A DNA stretch of 64,000 nucleotides from Eutreptiella sp. 'Long Island Sound 2002' (Eukaryota > Euglenozoa > Euglenophyceae > Eutreptiales > Eutreptiaceae). Of this stretch, positions 1 through 10,090 are shown in pieces; the stretch's first letter is position 1, and each line of letters opens with the position of its first letter. The notes under the pieces were generated by a model that was given only the letters and a program-made list of their open reading frames with translations, had not been told where the DNA came from and ran no database searches. Made by a program: the position numbers and the translations under genes. The stretch covers positions 27,447,771-27,511,770 of the forward strand of contig OZ038384.1 in assembly GCA_964036045.1 (NCBI GenBank), read 5' to 3'.

Positions 1-335
1 ACCCCTATACTCAATTGTTTCTACCACGTATTGTGGTTCTACTTTTCAACTGTTTCTGAATTCAGTTGCTTGGCCAAGTCATTTTCTGTGTTGGCCTGAC
101 ATCTATGCCCCAGATTCCTAACCAGCACCATTTCACCCAAAAGAGTGCACATGAAGTGCCTAATGCTATCTTGGAGGCAAGAGTCAGACCAAAATCTTTT
201 GTATTATCCATTTGTGATTGAATCTTTCTGTTTATACCTGCATTGTCTATCTGCAGCCCTTCTGTGTTACACTGGATTCCAAAACCAATCATTGATTCGA
301 TCCACATCCTGTTCTTGCTCTACTTGCTGCTTTGG
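1..335. repeat. Dispersed repeat, copy 1 (cut by window start)
   Basis: This stretch aligns by eye, in the same orientation, with 53984-54345. Shared landmarks are the opening acccctatactcaa, the block around ttgtggttctac, the block aaaagagtgcacatgaagtg, and the ctatctgcagccc block. Identity is roughly 75-80% with small indels. At the second site it lies just beyond the 3' end of the LINE, which would make it a LINE 3' tail. Here a different minus-strand ORF abuts it instead, so it may be an independent repeat. The left boundary is unseen. Confidence 0.55.
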
Positions 336-350
336 TTTGGGTTTTCAACT

Positions 351-959
351 TCAAAACCTGCAGGAATTCATTAAAATATCTAGGGCATTAATCAAGGACA
401 TCTTTCTAAGTGTATTGGCGTAAATGAGAGGACTGTGCCGATCTACAACAATGTTTCGAAGGAGACACAGCGAAAGGTGGCTGACGCAATGGCAGGCAAT
501 GTGCATTCGGCGACCGACTGCAAGTTCGAACCGAAGGGTTACCCTCTGCTGCCCGACGAGCCGACTTCCCCCAATGCAGCCACGGTCAATAATTTGTTGT
601 ATTTTTTTTAGTGTCTCTCCAAAGAGGACACGCACAAGATCCGTTTCATGCTCACTTACGAGAGCAAGGTCAAGGGTCCAATTGTAGAGCAAAGTTCGTG
701 CTTTTTGCATGTGGTTTGCAAAACCACATGCAATTTGGCACCATGACCTTGCTCCACATGGAAACCCATCACCACGCACTATAAGTACATAGGGGTGATC
801 ATCCCTAAATCTTGGGAAGTGCATTTCTTCTAGCACATCCCTTTGATCACCTATATATTGTATCCAATCATCCACATCCCAACGAACCCCAACTCTTCCA
901 TCCTTTATGGTCGTTTTTAGTACTTGTCTCTTACTTAACGTGGACCAAGCTTTATCCAT
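351..959 (-). CDS. Unknown protein fragment, possibly element-derived
   Basis: A 202-codon frame reads from an ATG at 959 to a stop at 351, and the same frame stays open upstream to about 1124. I do not recognise the family. The stretch from ~1030 down to ~600 looks like genuine protein: varied, ordered composition with a charged lead-in, a W-D-V-D-D-W block, an I-V-R-G-D-G-F-P-C-G block and an acidic L-V-S-E-H-E-T-D segment. After ~600 the translation loses this character, so the real coding part may end or splice there. The opposite strand at 385-612 also gives a protein-like frame (around V-P-I-Y-N-N-V-S-K), so two fragments may meet here. A near-perfect 13-bp inverted repeat (705-733) sits inside the frame. 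No signal peptide or membrane segment is evident. Confidence 0.35.
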   Translation of the reverse strand: MDKAWSTLSKRQVLKTTIKDGRVGVRWDVDDWIQYIGDQRDVLEEMHFPRFRDDHPYVLIVRGDGFPCGARSWCQIACGFANHMQKARTLLYNWTLDLALVSEHETDLVRVLFGETLKKIQQIIDRGCIGGSRLVGQQRVTLRFELAVGRRMHIACHCVSHLSLCLLRNIVVDRHSPLIYANTLRKMSLINALDILMNSCRF

Positions 960-1203
960 CGTTGCATACGACGGAAAGCAATGTGTCCATGGGACGGTGC
1001 TTGCACGGGTTTTCTTCTCTTTGGCATCGGCCCACGAAATAAGCTTCTTGTACCTAGGGACGGTTGAACCGACTAATTGGGATAAAGTGCGCGGTTGAAC
1101 CGGCAGTTGAATGGGTTGCCGTCATGGCACCAAAAAGCGTCCAATGGTACAAACCACAAAGTATTCACATTTGTGACGCGGGCAACACGTTGCAACTCAT
1201 ATG

Positions 1204-2156
1204 TTCATGCTTTGGGCAACATTAAGCGATTATTTTGCCGTGCAAACGTTGTCATGAAGCACAATCACAATTGTTCATTTGTGATAAGGGTTCAACCGCA
1301 CCGTTGAACCCCGTTGAACCACTTGTAGGCATGTGTGCATTATGCCACATACCTTCGCTTCGGCATCCCAAGGTCCAAAATGAGGCGCACAGCGTCGGAT
1401 CCTGTGAAAGCTTTTTTTGTAGCCCTTTTTGTCTGTTTGGAAGCCCTCTGTGTGTTACCAATTCGGTCACCAAGTTGTTTCCACAGGCGTTTTGTCGTGC
1501 CGTTTGTGCAAAAAAAGGTGAACAAGTCGTCCACCAGCTGTTGGTCCCCCCACCCGCTGTAGTGGTCGTTCACCACTTGCAGCCAGTGGTGGGACATTTT
1601 TTAATTTTTTTTAAAAAAGCTTTGTCACGCGTCAGTTTCAGGCGGTTATGCAAATATTTTGTTCAGAAACGCGCGCGCCGCTGGCGCAGCCGCCACCGCC
1701 AGCGCTGGCGGTGGTTCAACCGCGGTTCAACCGCGGTTCAGCGGTTCAACCACGCCCCTTCCGAGTTCAACCGGGTTAAACCCGGTAAAACCACTGTGTG
1801 AAGTACCTGATCCAAATGAGCACGTAGGGAGCCGCGCCGGTGGCGCCGAACACAATTCCAAACACGATGCCGAATATGGTTCTGCCCCAAGTGCCGACCG
1901 TTAATCCGAACGCGTTCCCTGTCCCCCAGCCTGTGTACCCTTTGCACCATCCGTTCCCTTTGGGTATGGGTGGTTACAGCTTTCCGGTGGCTCTTCCAGT
2001 GGGCCTTCCAGTTTTTTTTCCTAATTTTTTTCTGAATGTGCAAGACAATGTGCCCGTGAATGTGCCCGTGAATGTGTCTGTGAATGCGCCAGCGCCCAGA
2101 CGGTTTGTGCCAGCGCCTGCGGCAGGGTTTTGCTTCGACCCTGAAGACGACATGCC
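1204..2156 (+). repeat. 953-bp direct duplication flanking insert X, left copy
   Basis: Matches 7423-8375 base for base at a constant offset of 6219 with no length change and only about a dozen substitutions. It begins at ttcatgcttt and ends at gacgacatgcc. Beyond both edges the copies diverge completely. It contains the 5' part of the proline-rich ORF that is complete in the right copy. Confidence 0.9.
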
Positions 2157-2208
2157 ATGTGTTCTAGTTCGGTCGCGCGCGCTGGGGTCCTGTCCCAGAA
2201 CGAAATAA
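1867..2208 (+). pseudogene. Proline-rich ORF truncated by insert X
   Basis: Left-hand copy of the ORF at 8086-8763. It matches that protein through the P-E-D-D-M-P segment, then runs into insert X at 2157 and ends after 17 unrelated codons at 2208. About half of the protein is missing, so this copy is presumably non-functional. The full-length version survives because the duplicated segment carries its start codon into the right copy. Confidence 0.6.
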
Positions 2209-2618
2209 AAAGATAGGTAAAACACGACGAAAAACGTTTCTGAATAGCTGAAAATAAAGCTAATTAGCATAAAAAGCGCTTAGGCCAAAAAGCGCGCTGC
2301 GAAACGCGTAAAAACGCGAAGAAAAGTTTTTCGACGTGAAATAGGTGAATACTTAATGCCGTAAGCACCGTAACGCTCGTGGGACCCCAACGCCGTCCTT
2401 GCCGTCGTCTAACTCGCTATAGGCGCAAAGAAAAACACGTCGCGAGCAGCGCGTAAAACTCGAAAATTTTTCATAACTCGCCACGACCCCTCACGTCGCG
2501 CCCTGCCGCCTTTTTCTTCTTACTCTCCATGCACCTCCCTCCCCACCCTCGTGCCCATCACTCCCCTTGCCCTGCAGCTCAGGCGGCGGCCCTGGGGGAA
2601 CGCGGTTAACCCTTAGCA

Positions 2619-2687
2619 ATGGACACCAACACGCTCTACGACGCCACGCCCAAAAACAAGGCCGAGAACATCAAGAACGACGGGTAG
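2619..2687 (+). other. 22-codon ORF resembling a first exon
   Basis: An ATG at 2619 opens a 22-codon frame (starting M-D-T-N-T-L-Y-D) with C/G at most third positions, ending TAG at 2685. GT dinucleotides close to its end (GGGTAGCA, CACGTAAGG) could be splice donors. Upstream is a pyrimidine-rich stretch like a transcription-start region (~2505-2560). It could be a captured host promoter and first exon carried inside insert X. I cannot name the protein. Confidence 0.25.
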
Positions 2688-2770
2688 CACGTAAGGCACA
2701 GCAGCGAACATGGTCTTGCTGCACGCGAGTGTGTTGGGTCGTGTATAATTTTATTTTATTTTCAAAAGCC

Positions 2771-2792
2771 AAAAAAAAAAAAAAAAAAAAAA
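2771..2792 (+). repeat. 22-nt A tract
   Basis: Uninterrupted run of 22 A, followed after gagg by a second run of nine A. It marks the passage from the leader to the T-depleted block of insert X and could be an old poly(A) junction between two joined retrotransposed pieces. Confidence 0.7.
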
Positions 2793-2880
2793 GAGGAAAA
2801 AAAAATATTTTACGAAACTTTGCAGCGGTTTTTCAAGTAGGTACAACCACACCCACGCAAGAAACAAACCCAGCAAGGCG

Positions 2881-4560
2881 GCACGGCACCGCAGGACACG
2901 GCACAGGGCGCAGGACACCACAGGACAACGCACAGCACAGCAAGACACCACGACACACCAGAGCAGCACCACCACACCGCAGAACGCCCAGGGAGACACC
3001 ACAACGCACAGGGACACGCCACAGCACGAGGCACCAACAACAACGCAGACGACACTGGCGCCGCACGACGGGCCGCAGGAGGGCAAAGCAAACACAAACA
3101 GCACCGCAAAACGACAGCAGAGCACGACAGCACAGCACCACACGACGGCACAGCGCCACAGCACACGACACAGGGAAGCAGGGCACCACAGCCAGCGCAA
3201 CAAGGCACCGCAGCGCACAGAGCGGAGAAGACAGGGAACGCACAGCACCAGGAGAAGAGCACCACAGCACGCAGCCACCACCACCGGGCAAAAAACAGCA
3301 CAGCCAACCAACAGCACAACACAGCACAGCAAGACAGCCCACAGGAGGGCAAAGCAAGCCCCAACAGCACCGCAACACGACAGAAGAGCACAACAGCACA
3401 GCACCACGCGACAGCGCAGCACCACAGAACACGACACAGGAAAGCAGGGCACCACAGCAAACCACACCAACCGCAGGGAAACAGACCACGCGGCCAGACA
3501 GGGACACCGACACCGAAACACGCCACCAGCAGACAACCACGGGCCAGCAGACCCAGCACCGCACCACGGCACACCACAGCACCAGGCGCCAGCAACAGCG
3601 CGCACCACACGAACAGCACAACGCAAGCGCACCAGCACAGGGAAGCACAGCGCCGCACAGAGCGGAGAGGACAGGGAACGCACAGCACAGCACCCCGGGA
3701 CACACACAGCACAAAGCAGAGCGGCGAACAACAGCACGCACCACCGTGCCACGACAAAACACACACAGCACGGGGGAACACCGCAAAACGCAGCGCCGCA
3801 GAGCACAGGGCCCCAGGGCAACGGGCAGCGCCAGAGGGCACGGCACAACAAGCAGTGGCACCCAACGAGCACAACACAGCACAGATCAGCACAACACCGG
3901 AGAACACAACGCGCAGCAGCGCGGCGCAGCACCGCACCCAGGGACGCACAGCACAACACAGCACACGGCACACAGCACCGGGCGGCAGCGACGAAAACCG
4001 CGAGACAAAAAGGGGGGGGGGGGGGGGGCAGCAACCGACGGGGAGCAACCACCAGCCAGGCGGAAAGCACGAAAGAGGGGCAAGCGCACGGAGAGCCGAG
4101 AGGCGGAAGGCCAACAGAGCAAAAAACGCACAGCGCCGAGGCCCAGGGCACCCGGGGCCGGAAACAAGAGAAAGCCGGAGACAACGGGGGCGCACAGGGG
4201 AGGAAAAAAAAAAAAAACAACACCACGGCACCATGCAGGAGCGACGAAAACAGCGAGACACAAAGAGGGAGGAGGTGGGGGGAGAAACCACCAAAGAGCA
4301 GCCAACGGCCAAGCAGGAGAGACAAACGAGGCGCGAGCGCACGAAGAGCCAGGCAGCGGGAGGCCGAGACAAAGAACCAAAGCACAGCGCCAAGGCAACG
4401 AGAAACGGCAAGGGCAGCGAGAGAGAGGGGGGCAACCCCAGCCCGGAGGGGGCCAAGCAAAGCAGAAAGACAAAGCGGCCAAAGGAAAAGGTGAGGCGCA
4501 CCAGAACGCGCCCGGGAGGCCGGCCCGCCCGACCCGGCCAAGCAGAGCACGCACACGAAC
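2881..4560 (+). other. T-depleted low-complexity block of insert X
   Basis: Counting line by line I find 7 T in these 1680 plus-strand bases, while A, C and G are all abundant (cacagcac-, ggcaacgg-type words, plus G and A runs at 4013-4027 and 4204-4217). Every stop codon contains T on one strand and A on the other. The depletion alone therefore creates the very long open frames seen here on both strands, and I do not regard them as genes. Confidence 0.9.
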
Positions 4561-4574
4561 ACACACGCACACCG

Positions 4575-6250
4575 GAACCCTGGCTGCCCGCTCCAGAGGA
4601 CGGGCGGCCGGGGGAGGGACAGCGCCTGACACCAGGCGCCCCTCACAACGGTGGAAGGCACCCCCCCCCGGGGAAGCCCACCCGCCACCCCCACAGCGAG
4701 CAACGCCGTCCCGCAAGGGCGCACGCTGTGGGGCCGGTGCAGGGTCCACACGCCCGCATCAACCGCACCCGGGACACACGGGTGGCGGAACCCAGGCTGC
4801 CCGCTCCAGAGGACGGGCGGCCGGGGGAGTGACAGCGCCTGACACCAGGCGCCCCTCACAACGGTGGAAGGCACCCCCCCCCGGGGACGCCCTTCCGCCA
4901 CCCCCACAGCGAGCAACGCCGGCCCGCAAGGGCGCACGCTGTGGGGCCGGTGCTGGGTCCACACGCCCGCATCGACCGCACCCGGGACACACGGGTCGCG
5001 GAACCCTGGCTGCCCGCTCCAGAGGACGGGCGGCCGGGGGAGGGACAGCGCCTGACACCAGGCGCCCCTCACAACGGTGGAAGGCACCCCCCCCGGGGAC
5101 GCCCTTCCGCTACCCCCACAGCGAGCAACGCCGGCCCGCAAGGGCGCACGCTGTGGGGCCGGTGCTGGGTCCACACGCCCGCATCGACCGCACCCGGGAC
5201 ACACGGGTCGCGGAACCCTGGCTGCCCGCTCCAGAGGACGGGCGGCCAGGGGAGAGACAGCGCCTGACACCAGGCGCCCCTCACAACGGTGGAAGGCACC
5301 CCCCCCGGGGACGCCCTTCCGCCACCCCCACAGCGAGCAACGCCGGCCCGCAAGGGCGCACGCTGTGGGGCCGGTGCGGGGTCCACACGCCCGCATCGAC
5401 GACCCCCGGGACACACGGGTCGCGGAACCCTGGCTGCCCGCTCCAGAGGACGGGCGGCCGGGGGAGGGACAGCGCCTGACACCAGGCGCCCCTCACAACG
5501 GTGGAAGGCACCCCCCCCGGGGACGCCCTTCCGCCACCCCCACAGCGAGCAACGCCGGCCCGCAAGGGCGCACGCTGTGGGACCGGTGCTGGGTCCACAC
5601 GCCCGCATCGACCGCACCCGGGACACACGGGTCGCGGAACCCTGGCTGCCCGCTCCGGAGGACGGGCGGTTCGGGGAGGGACAGCGCCTGACACCAGGCG
5701 CCCCTCACAGCGGCGGAAGGCACCCCCCCCGGGGACGCCCCTCCGCCACCCCCACAGCGAACAACACCGGCCCGCAAGGGCGCACGCTGTGGGGCCGGTG
5801 CTGGGTCCACACGCCCGCATCGACCGCACCCGGGACACGCGGGACGCGGGACCCTGGCGGCCCGCTCCAGAGGACGGGCGGCCGGGGGAGGGACAGCGCC
5901 TGACACCAGGCGCCCCGCACAACGATGGAAGGCACCCCCCCCGGGGACGCCCTTCCACCACCCCCACAGCGAGCAACGCCGGCCCGCAAGGGCGCACGCT
6001 GGGGGGCCGGTGCTGGGTCCACACGCCCGCATCGACCGCACCCGGGACACGCGGGACGCGGGACCCTGGCGGCCCGCTCCAGAGGACGGGCGGCCGGGGG
6101 AGGGACAGCGCCTGACACCAGGCGCCCCGCACAACGATGGAAGGCACCCCCCCCGGGGACGCCCTTCCACCACCCCCACAGCGAGCAACGCCGGCCCGCA
6201 AGGGCGCACGCTGGGGGGCGGTGCTGGGTCCACACGCCCGCATCGACCGC
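4575..6250 (+). repeat. 212-bp tandem array, about 8 units
   Basis: The unit tggc(t/g)gcccgctcc... recurs at about 4581, 4795, 5008, 5220, 5432, 5644, 5855 and 6067, a period of 212-213 bp. Each unit carries cgcctgacaccaggcg (a short palindrome), a ccccccccgggg tract and gggtccacacgcccgcatcg. Units differ by a few percent, and the last two share private changes (gcgggacgcggg). Confidence 0.92.
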
Positions 6251-6489
6251 TGCGGTCGATGCGGGCGTGTGGACCCAGCACCGGCCCCACAGCGTGCGCC
6301 CTTGCGGGCCGGCGTTGTTCGCTGTGGGGGTGGCGGAAGGGCGTCCCCGGGGGGGGTGCCTTCCGCCGTTGTGGGGGGCGCCTGGTGTCAGGCGCTGTCC
6401 CTCCCCCGACCGCCCGTCCTCCGGAGCGGGCAGCCAGGGTTCCGCGACCCGTGTGTCCCGGGTGCGGTCGATGCGGGCGTGTGGACCCA
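6016..6489. repeat. Fold-back: one array unit inverted
   Basis: The array turns around at base 6251: cgcatcgaccgc is followed by its reverse complement, and the mirror continues for about 235 bp on each side with few mismatches. At ~6489 the sequence switches back to the forward unit (cccgggacacgcggg). This gives one inverted 212-bp-type unit at the distal end of the array, able to form a long hairpin. Confidence 0.85.
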
Positions 6490-7399
6490 CCCGGGACACG
6501 CGGGACGCGGGACCCTGGCTGCCCGCTCCAGAGGACGGGCGGCCAGGGGCCGCCGCCCCCACAACCCCAAGACAAGTAGGGGGGAACCGGGACCGGACCG
6601 CCGCCCCCCAAGCACACCAGACGGAGCACGGGACCGGGGCAGGACACGCGGAGGGGCACGGACCACGTGGAACGGCCCTACCAGCGCCCAGTGCCGGGAC
6701 CACGCGAGATGCGCGCGCCACACCACCCAGCGGGGGGGGGAGCGGACACCGCGAGAGCGCGAGCGCACACACACGAAAAGGACACGCGGGGACAACCGGA
6801 GGGGCAACCGAACCGAGCGCGCGGAACGCACAGACCGCATGGAATGGCGTACCAGCGAGCGAGGGTAAGGGACACCCGGACGGGACGGCCCGCCACACAC
6901 AGCGCGGAACACGCGGGGCGGGAAGGGGGAAACAGGAGAGACACAACACCAGGTACCGGCCCGAACCCCCCCCGAACCGGCCGCGAGCGCCGCGCACACA
7001 CAGACGGGACACTGCACCTGCCAAGGCAGTAGTGGCGCACAGCGCCACGCCCCAACCCCTAGGCTAGGCAGCCTCCGCGCCAGCCCAAGGGGGTCCCGCT
7101 GGCGACAAGCCAGTAGCACGGGCCCGGCGGCGCCGGCGCCCCGGGCGACCACGCATTAGGGGGGCGACGCAGTGGGTAAGCGCCCGCAGCCACGGCTGCG
7201 AATTGATGCACTGACCGAGGAGTGGCGAAACGGGAACGCCGGGGAAGGACGGGGCTCCGAGCTCTGTGAACCCGGGGGACTCCGCCACCAGGCAGGAGGT
7301 GCGTCTTGGAGGGCCCCCCACTAGGACCCGGTGGGGAAGATATCACCTGGCCCGACCAGGTGGCCCCCCGGGGCCGAAAGGCGTCTAGTACCCGCAAAA

Positions 7400-7420
7400 T
7401 CAAACCTCAAACCTCAAACC
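7400..7420 (+). repeat. (TCAAACC)3 terminal microsatellite of X
   Basis: Three exact 7-bp units end 2 bp before the right duplication starts. The position and form are those of a non-LTR 3' tail. The repeat is not the plant-type telomere repeat. Confidence 0.85.
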
Positions 7421-7422
7421 TT

Positions 7423-8375
7423 TTCATGCTTTGGGGAACATTAAGCGATTATTTTGCCGTGCAAACGTTGTCATGAAGCACAATCACAGTTGTTCATTTG
7501 TGATAAGGGTTCAACCGCACCGTTGAACCCCGTTGAACCACTTGTAGGCATGTGTGCATTATGCCACATACCTTCGCTTCGGCATCCCAAGGTCCAAAAT
7601 GAGGCGCACAGCGTCGGATCCTGTGAAAGCTTTTTTTGTAGCCCTTTTTGTCTGTTTGGAAGCCCTCTGTGTGTTACCAATTCGGTCAGCAAGTTGTTTC
7701 CACAGGCGTTTTGTCGTGCCGTTTGTGCAAAAAAAGGTGAACAAGTCGTCCACCAGCTGTTTGTCCCCCCACCCGCTGTAGTGGTCGTTCACCACTTGCA
7801 GCCAGTGGTGGGACATTTTTTAATTTTTTTTAAAAAAGCTTTGTCACGCGTCAGTTTCAGGCGGTTATGCAAATATTTTGTTCAGAAACGCGCGCGCCGC
7901 TGGCGCAGCCGCCACCGCCAGCGCTGGCGGTGGTTCAACCGCGGTTCAACCGCGGTTCAGCGGTTCAACCACGCCCCTTCCGAGTTCAACCGGGTTAAAC
8001 CGGGTAAAACCACTGTGTGAAGTATCTGATCCAAATGAGCACGTAGGGAGCCGCGCCGGTGGCGCCGAACACAATTCCAAACACGATGCCCAATATGGTT
8101 CTGCCCCAAGTGCCGACCGTTAATCCGAACGCGTTCCCTGTCCCCCAGCCTGTGTACCCTTTGCACCATCCGTTCCCTTTGGGTATGGGTGGTTACAGCT
8201 TTCCGGTGGCCCTTCCAGTGGGCCTTCCAGTTTTTTTTCCTAATTTTTTTCCGAATGTGCAAGACAATGTGCCCGTGAATGTGCCCGTGAATGTGTCTGT
8301 GAATGCGCCAGCGCCCAGACGGTTTGTGCCAGCGCCTGCGGCAGGGTTTTGCTTCGACCCTGAGGACGACATGCC
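7423..8375 (+). repeat. 953-bp direct duplication, right copy
   Basis: Second copy of 1204-2156, same length and orientation, about 98-99% identical by eye. It is contiguous with the downstream half of the proline-rich ORF, so the right edge is the original locus continuing. The left edge is the junction with the microsatellite tail of insert X. Confidence 0.9.
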
Positions 8376-8763
8376 CCTCACTCACGTCTGTGAGAGCCAA
8401 GTTTCCTCCATTGCTGTGAACGAACCTCACACCGAAACTAACACCCAAACAACAGTTGTCGACAGATGTCCCCCTGACGAAAACAGTGGACCTGACGAAC
8501 TGCCCAGGAGTCCAGTGCGTCCGTCGCGCAAGAGGAACAGCACTCGCCAGTCTGATTTTGTTTCTACATTTGCCCCTGAAGGCCCCAGGCATGAGCTTAA
8601 GCAACAGCCTGAGCCCAAACCCAAGAGAAGGAGGGCTCCAGTTGCCAGGGCGCCCTTTGATGGGCCTGCTGTGCGCACCCGCAACACATCCGCCAGGGCG
8701 CCCTTTGATGGGCCTGCTCTGCGCATTCGCAACAAGGGGAAGAATCCCTTTTCTTTGTTCTGA
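8086..8763 (+). CDS. Proline-rich basic-tailed protein of unknown function
   Basis: The frame runs 225 codons from ATG 8086 to TGA at 8761-8763. An in-frame TAG lies just upstream at 8044, so this is the first usable ATG. N-terminal ~90 residues are rich in Pro, Val, Asn and Phe with P-V-N-V-P repeats. The middle is acidic and polar (residues ~100-150). The C-terminus is basic with K-R-R-R (nuclear-localisation-like) and two tandem 15-16 residue repeats sharing A-R-A-P-F-D-G-P-A. No catalytic domain or signal peptide is visible. It could be a last exon, since splice acceptor candidates exist upstream. The 5' half is duplicated at 1867-2156, where insert X breaks it. Function is unknown. Confidence 0.5.
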   Translation: MPNMVLPQVPTVNPNAFPVPQPVYPLHHPFPLGMGGYSFPVALPVGLPVFFPNFFPNVQDNVPVNVPVNVSVNAPAPRRFVPAPAAGFCFDPEDDMPLTHVCESQVSSIAVNEPHTETNTQTTVVDRCPPDENSGPDELPRSPVRPSRKRNSTRQSDFVSTFAPEGPRHELKQQPEPKPKRRRAPVARAPFDGPAVRTRNTSARAPFDGPALRIRNKGKNPFSLF

Positions 8764-9685
8764 GATGGAAAGCTTGTGTTCATTACAGAAAGGTATGTGG
8801 GTCTTCATGCTGACACAGTCAGTGTGAGGGTTTTTGCTGCTGTTTTGGCTGACTGAAGTGGCAGTCTTTATAACAGTTTCATGGGACCCTCCACGATGAC
8901 AGGCGGTGGGATTGCTTCATTTTGCTGTGTGATTGCTCCATGTCCCTTCCCTCTGCCCTTGCCACCACCTCCAGGTGCCCTGATTAGAGTTACTTGGTTG
9001 GAATTGGCTTCATTTGGTTCATTTGGTTCATTTGGTCACAATTCAAGTGGAATTCCTTCAAATTGCTTGATTCAAACCATTCCTGCCCTCAATCTGATTG
9101 CTTTTGCCATCCTTGCAATGGAATTGGTTCACATGGTTGATTTTAATTTTTGATCATTTTGGTGTCACATTGTGCGGTACATTTGGAAGGCAATGTACCG
9201 GTACATTTAGGACCCCTATCACATTTAAATCTCCACATCTTCCTGTGCGATGACCGGCATTGAACCCAGGCCTGCCAATAGGGGGGCTCAAGAGGGTTGG
9301 TGGTTTTCAGATATCGGACTTGGGCCCCGCAAAGGGTCCCAAAAGCTTCCATTAGATGTACATATATCATTTCAACTCCCTTCGCTCTTGGCGCGTCCCT
9401 GGTTTGGGCTCGGGACCGCCCCCCCCTTTTTGCACCCCCCTAGCCTTCACAGCCATCTTGTAGGGTAGGGTTCTGGAACCTTGTTTTCGCTATATCTTGG
9501 GCATCGGCTCATGAAACAGTCATCTAACCACCGATGGATGCGGAATTGCAAACAGCACGCAAATGAAACAAATCAAGAGCATTACAACACATTTGCGCTT
9601 CGATTTTTTGACACATGTTGAATAACAAAGTCTACTGGAACTCAGGCCCAAAAATCTTTGGGTTCGGCTTCCGGGAGCGGGTGCT
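8764..9685. other. No supported feature
   Basis: AT-moderate sequence with a triple tcatttgg repeat near 9020-9040 and short frames only. The first ~60 bp follow a stop codon and could be 3' UTR of the preceding ORF. I see no repeat or RNA gene here. Confidence 0.5.
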
Positions 9686-10090
9686 TTAGCGTGATGCCGG
9701 TGCACCTCGACCACCCATCCGCTCAGCCAGCCTTTCAGCTTCTTTTTGGGCCTTTTGTGTGCGCGTTTTATCCACTTTCCGTTTTGTACGACGTTCCTGT
9801 GCAGCAGCCACCATGTGGTCTGCCCGTCGCTTTTTGTGGGCGTCCGCGCGCAAGTGTTGGCGCGTCGCGGTGTCTGCCCCGAGCCTTAGGGCATCGGCAA
9901 CAATGGCCTCGGCATCCTCTTCAAGCATAGACACATCAAATAAATCATTGTGCCGTGCCGCCGCGACCATGGCACCCCTTAGAGCGTGCACACTGGGACC
10001 ACTTACATGGAGTGTGTCTGTGGGCACACCAAAGGATGACTCAATGAACACAGTCTCCGTAGGAGTGGGCGTCCAAGGAGAGTGGACCTA
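9686..10090 (-). CDS. Probable 3' exon of an unknown gene
   Basis: A minus-strand frame from an intron-like acceptor (tgtaatctag, ~10091-10100) to a TGA at 9686 encodes ~134 residues. The first part is mixed, then comes an acidic helix (L-E-E-D-A-E-A-I-V-A-D-A), then a strongly basic, Lys/Arg/Gln-rich stretch predicted to be helical or coiled (K-R-K-V-D-K-T-R-T-Q-K-A-Q-K). The composition is that of a real protein end, but I recognise no family. No ATG is required if it is an exon. It lies ~350 bp outside the LTR of element 1 and is not part of that element. Confidence 0.4.

Larger units (their letters stand above)
2157..7422 (+). mobile_element. GC-rich insert X between 953-bp duplications
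   Basis: A 5266-bp segment lies exactly between the two copies of the 953-bp duplication. Order on the plus strand: an AT-moderate leader (2157-2760) with a short ORF, a 22-nt A tract, a 1.7-kb T-depleted block, a 212-bp tandem array with an inverted unit, more T-poor sequence, and a terminal (TCAAACC)3 microsatellite directly abutting the right duplication. A microsatellite tail next to a target duplication is typical of target-primed (non-LTR) insertion, which would make plus the sense strand. Target duplications this long are not usual for LINEs. No RT, endonuclease or transposase is encoded, so it would be non-autonomous. X' at 48130-51190 has the same architecture. The mobile nature is inferred from structure only. 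Confidence 0.55.

Noticed and set aside
2567-5479. 970-codon plus-strand frame and 887-codon minus-strand frame across insert X
   Set aside because: Both are consequences of T depletion on the plus strand (no T on plus means no stops there, no A on minus means no stops there). They are low-complexity, have no domain and run through the 212-bp array.
7168-7220. tRNA-like A-box (cgcagtgggtaagcgc) near the end of insert X, suggesting a SINE-type promoter
   Set aside because: No convincing B-box or cloverleaf pairing at the required distance; left as coincidence.
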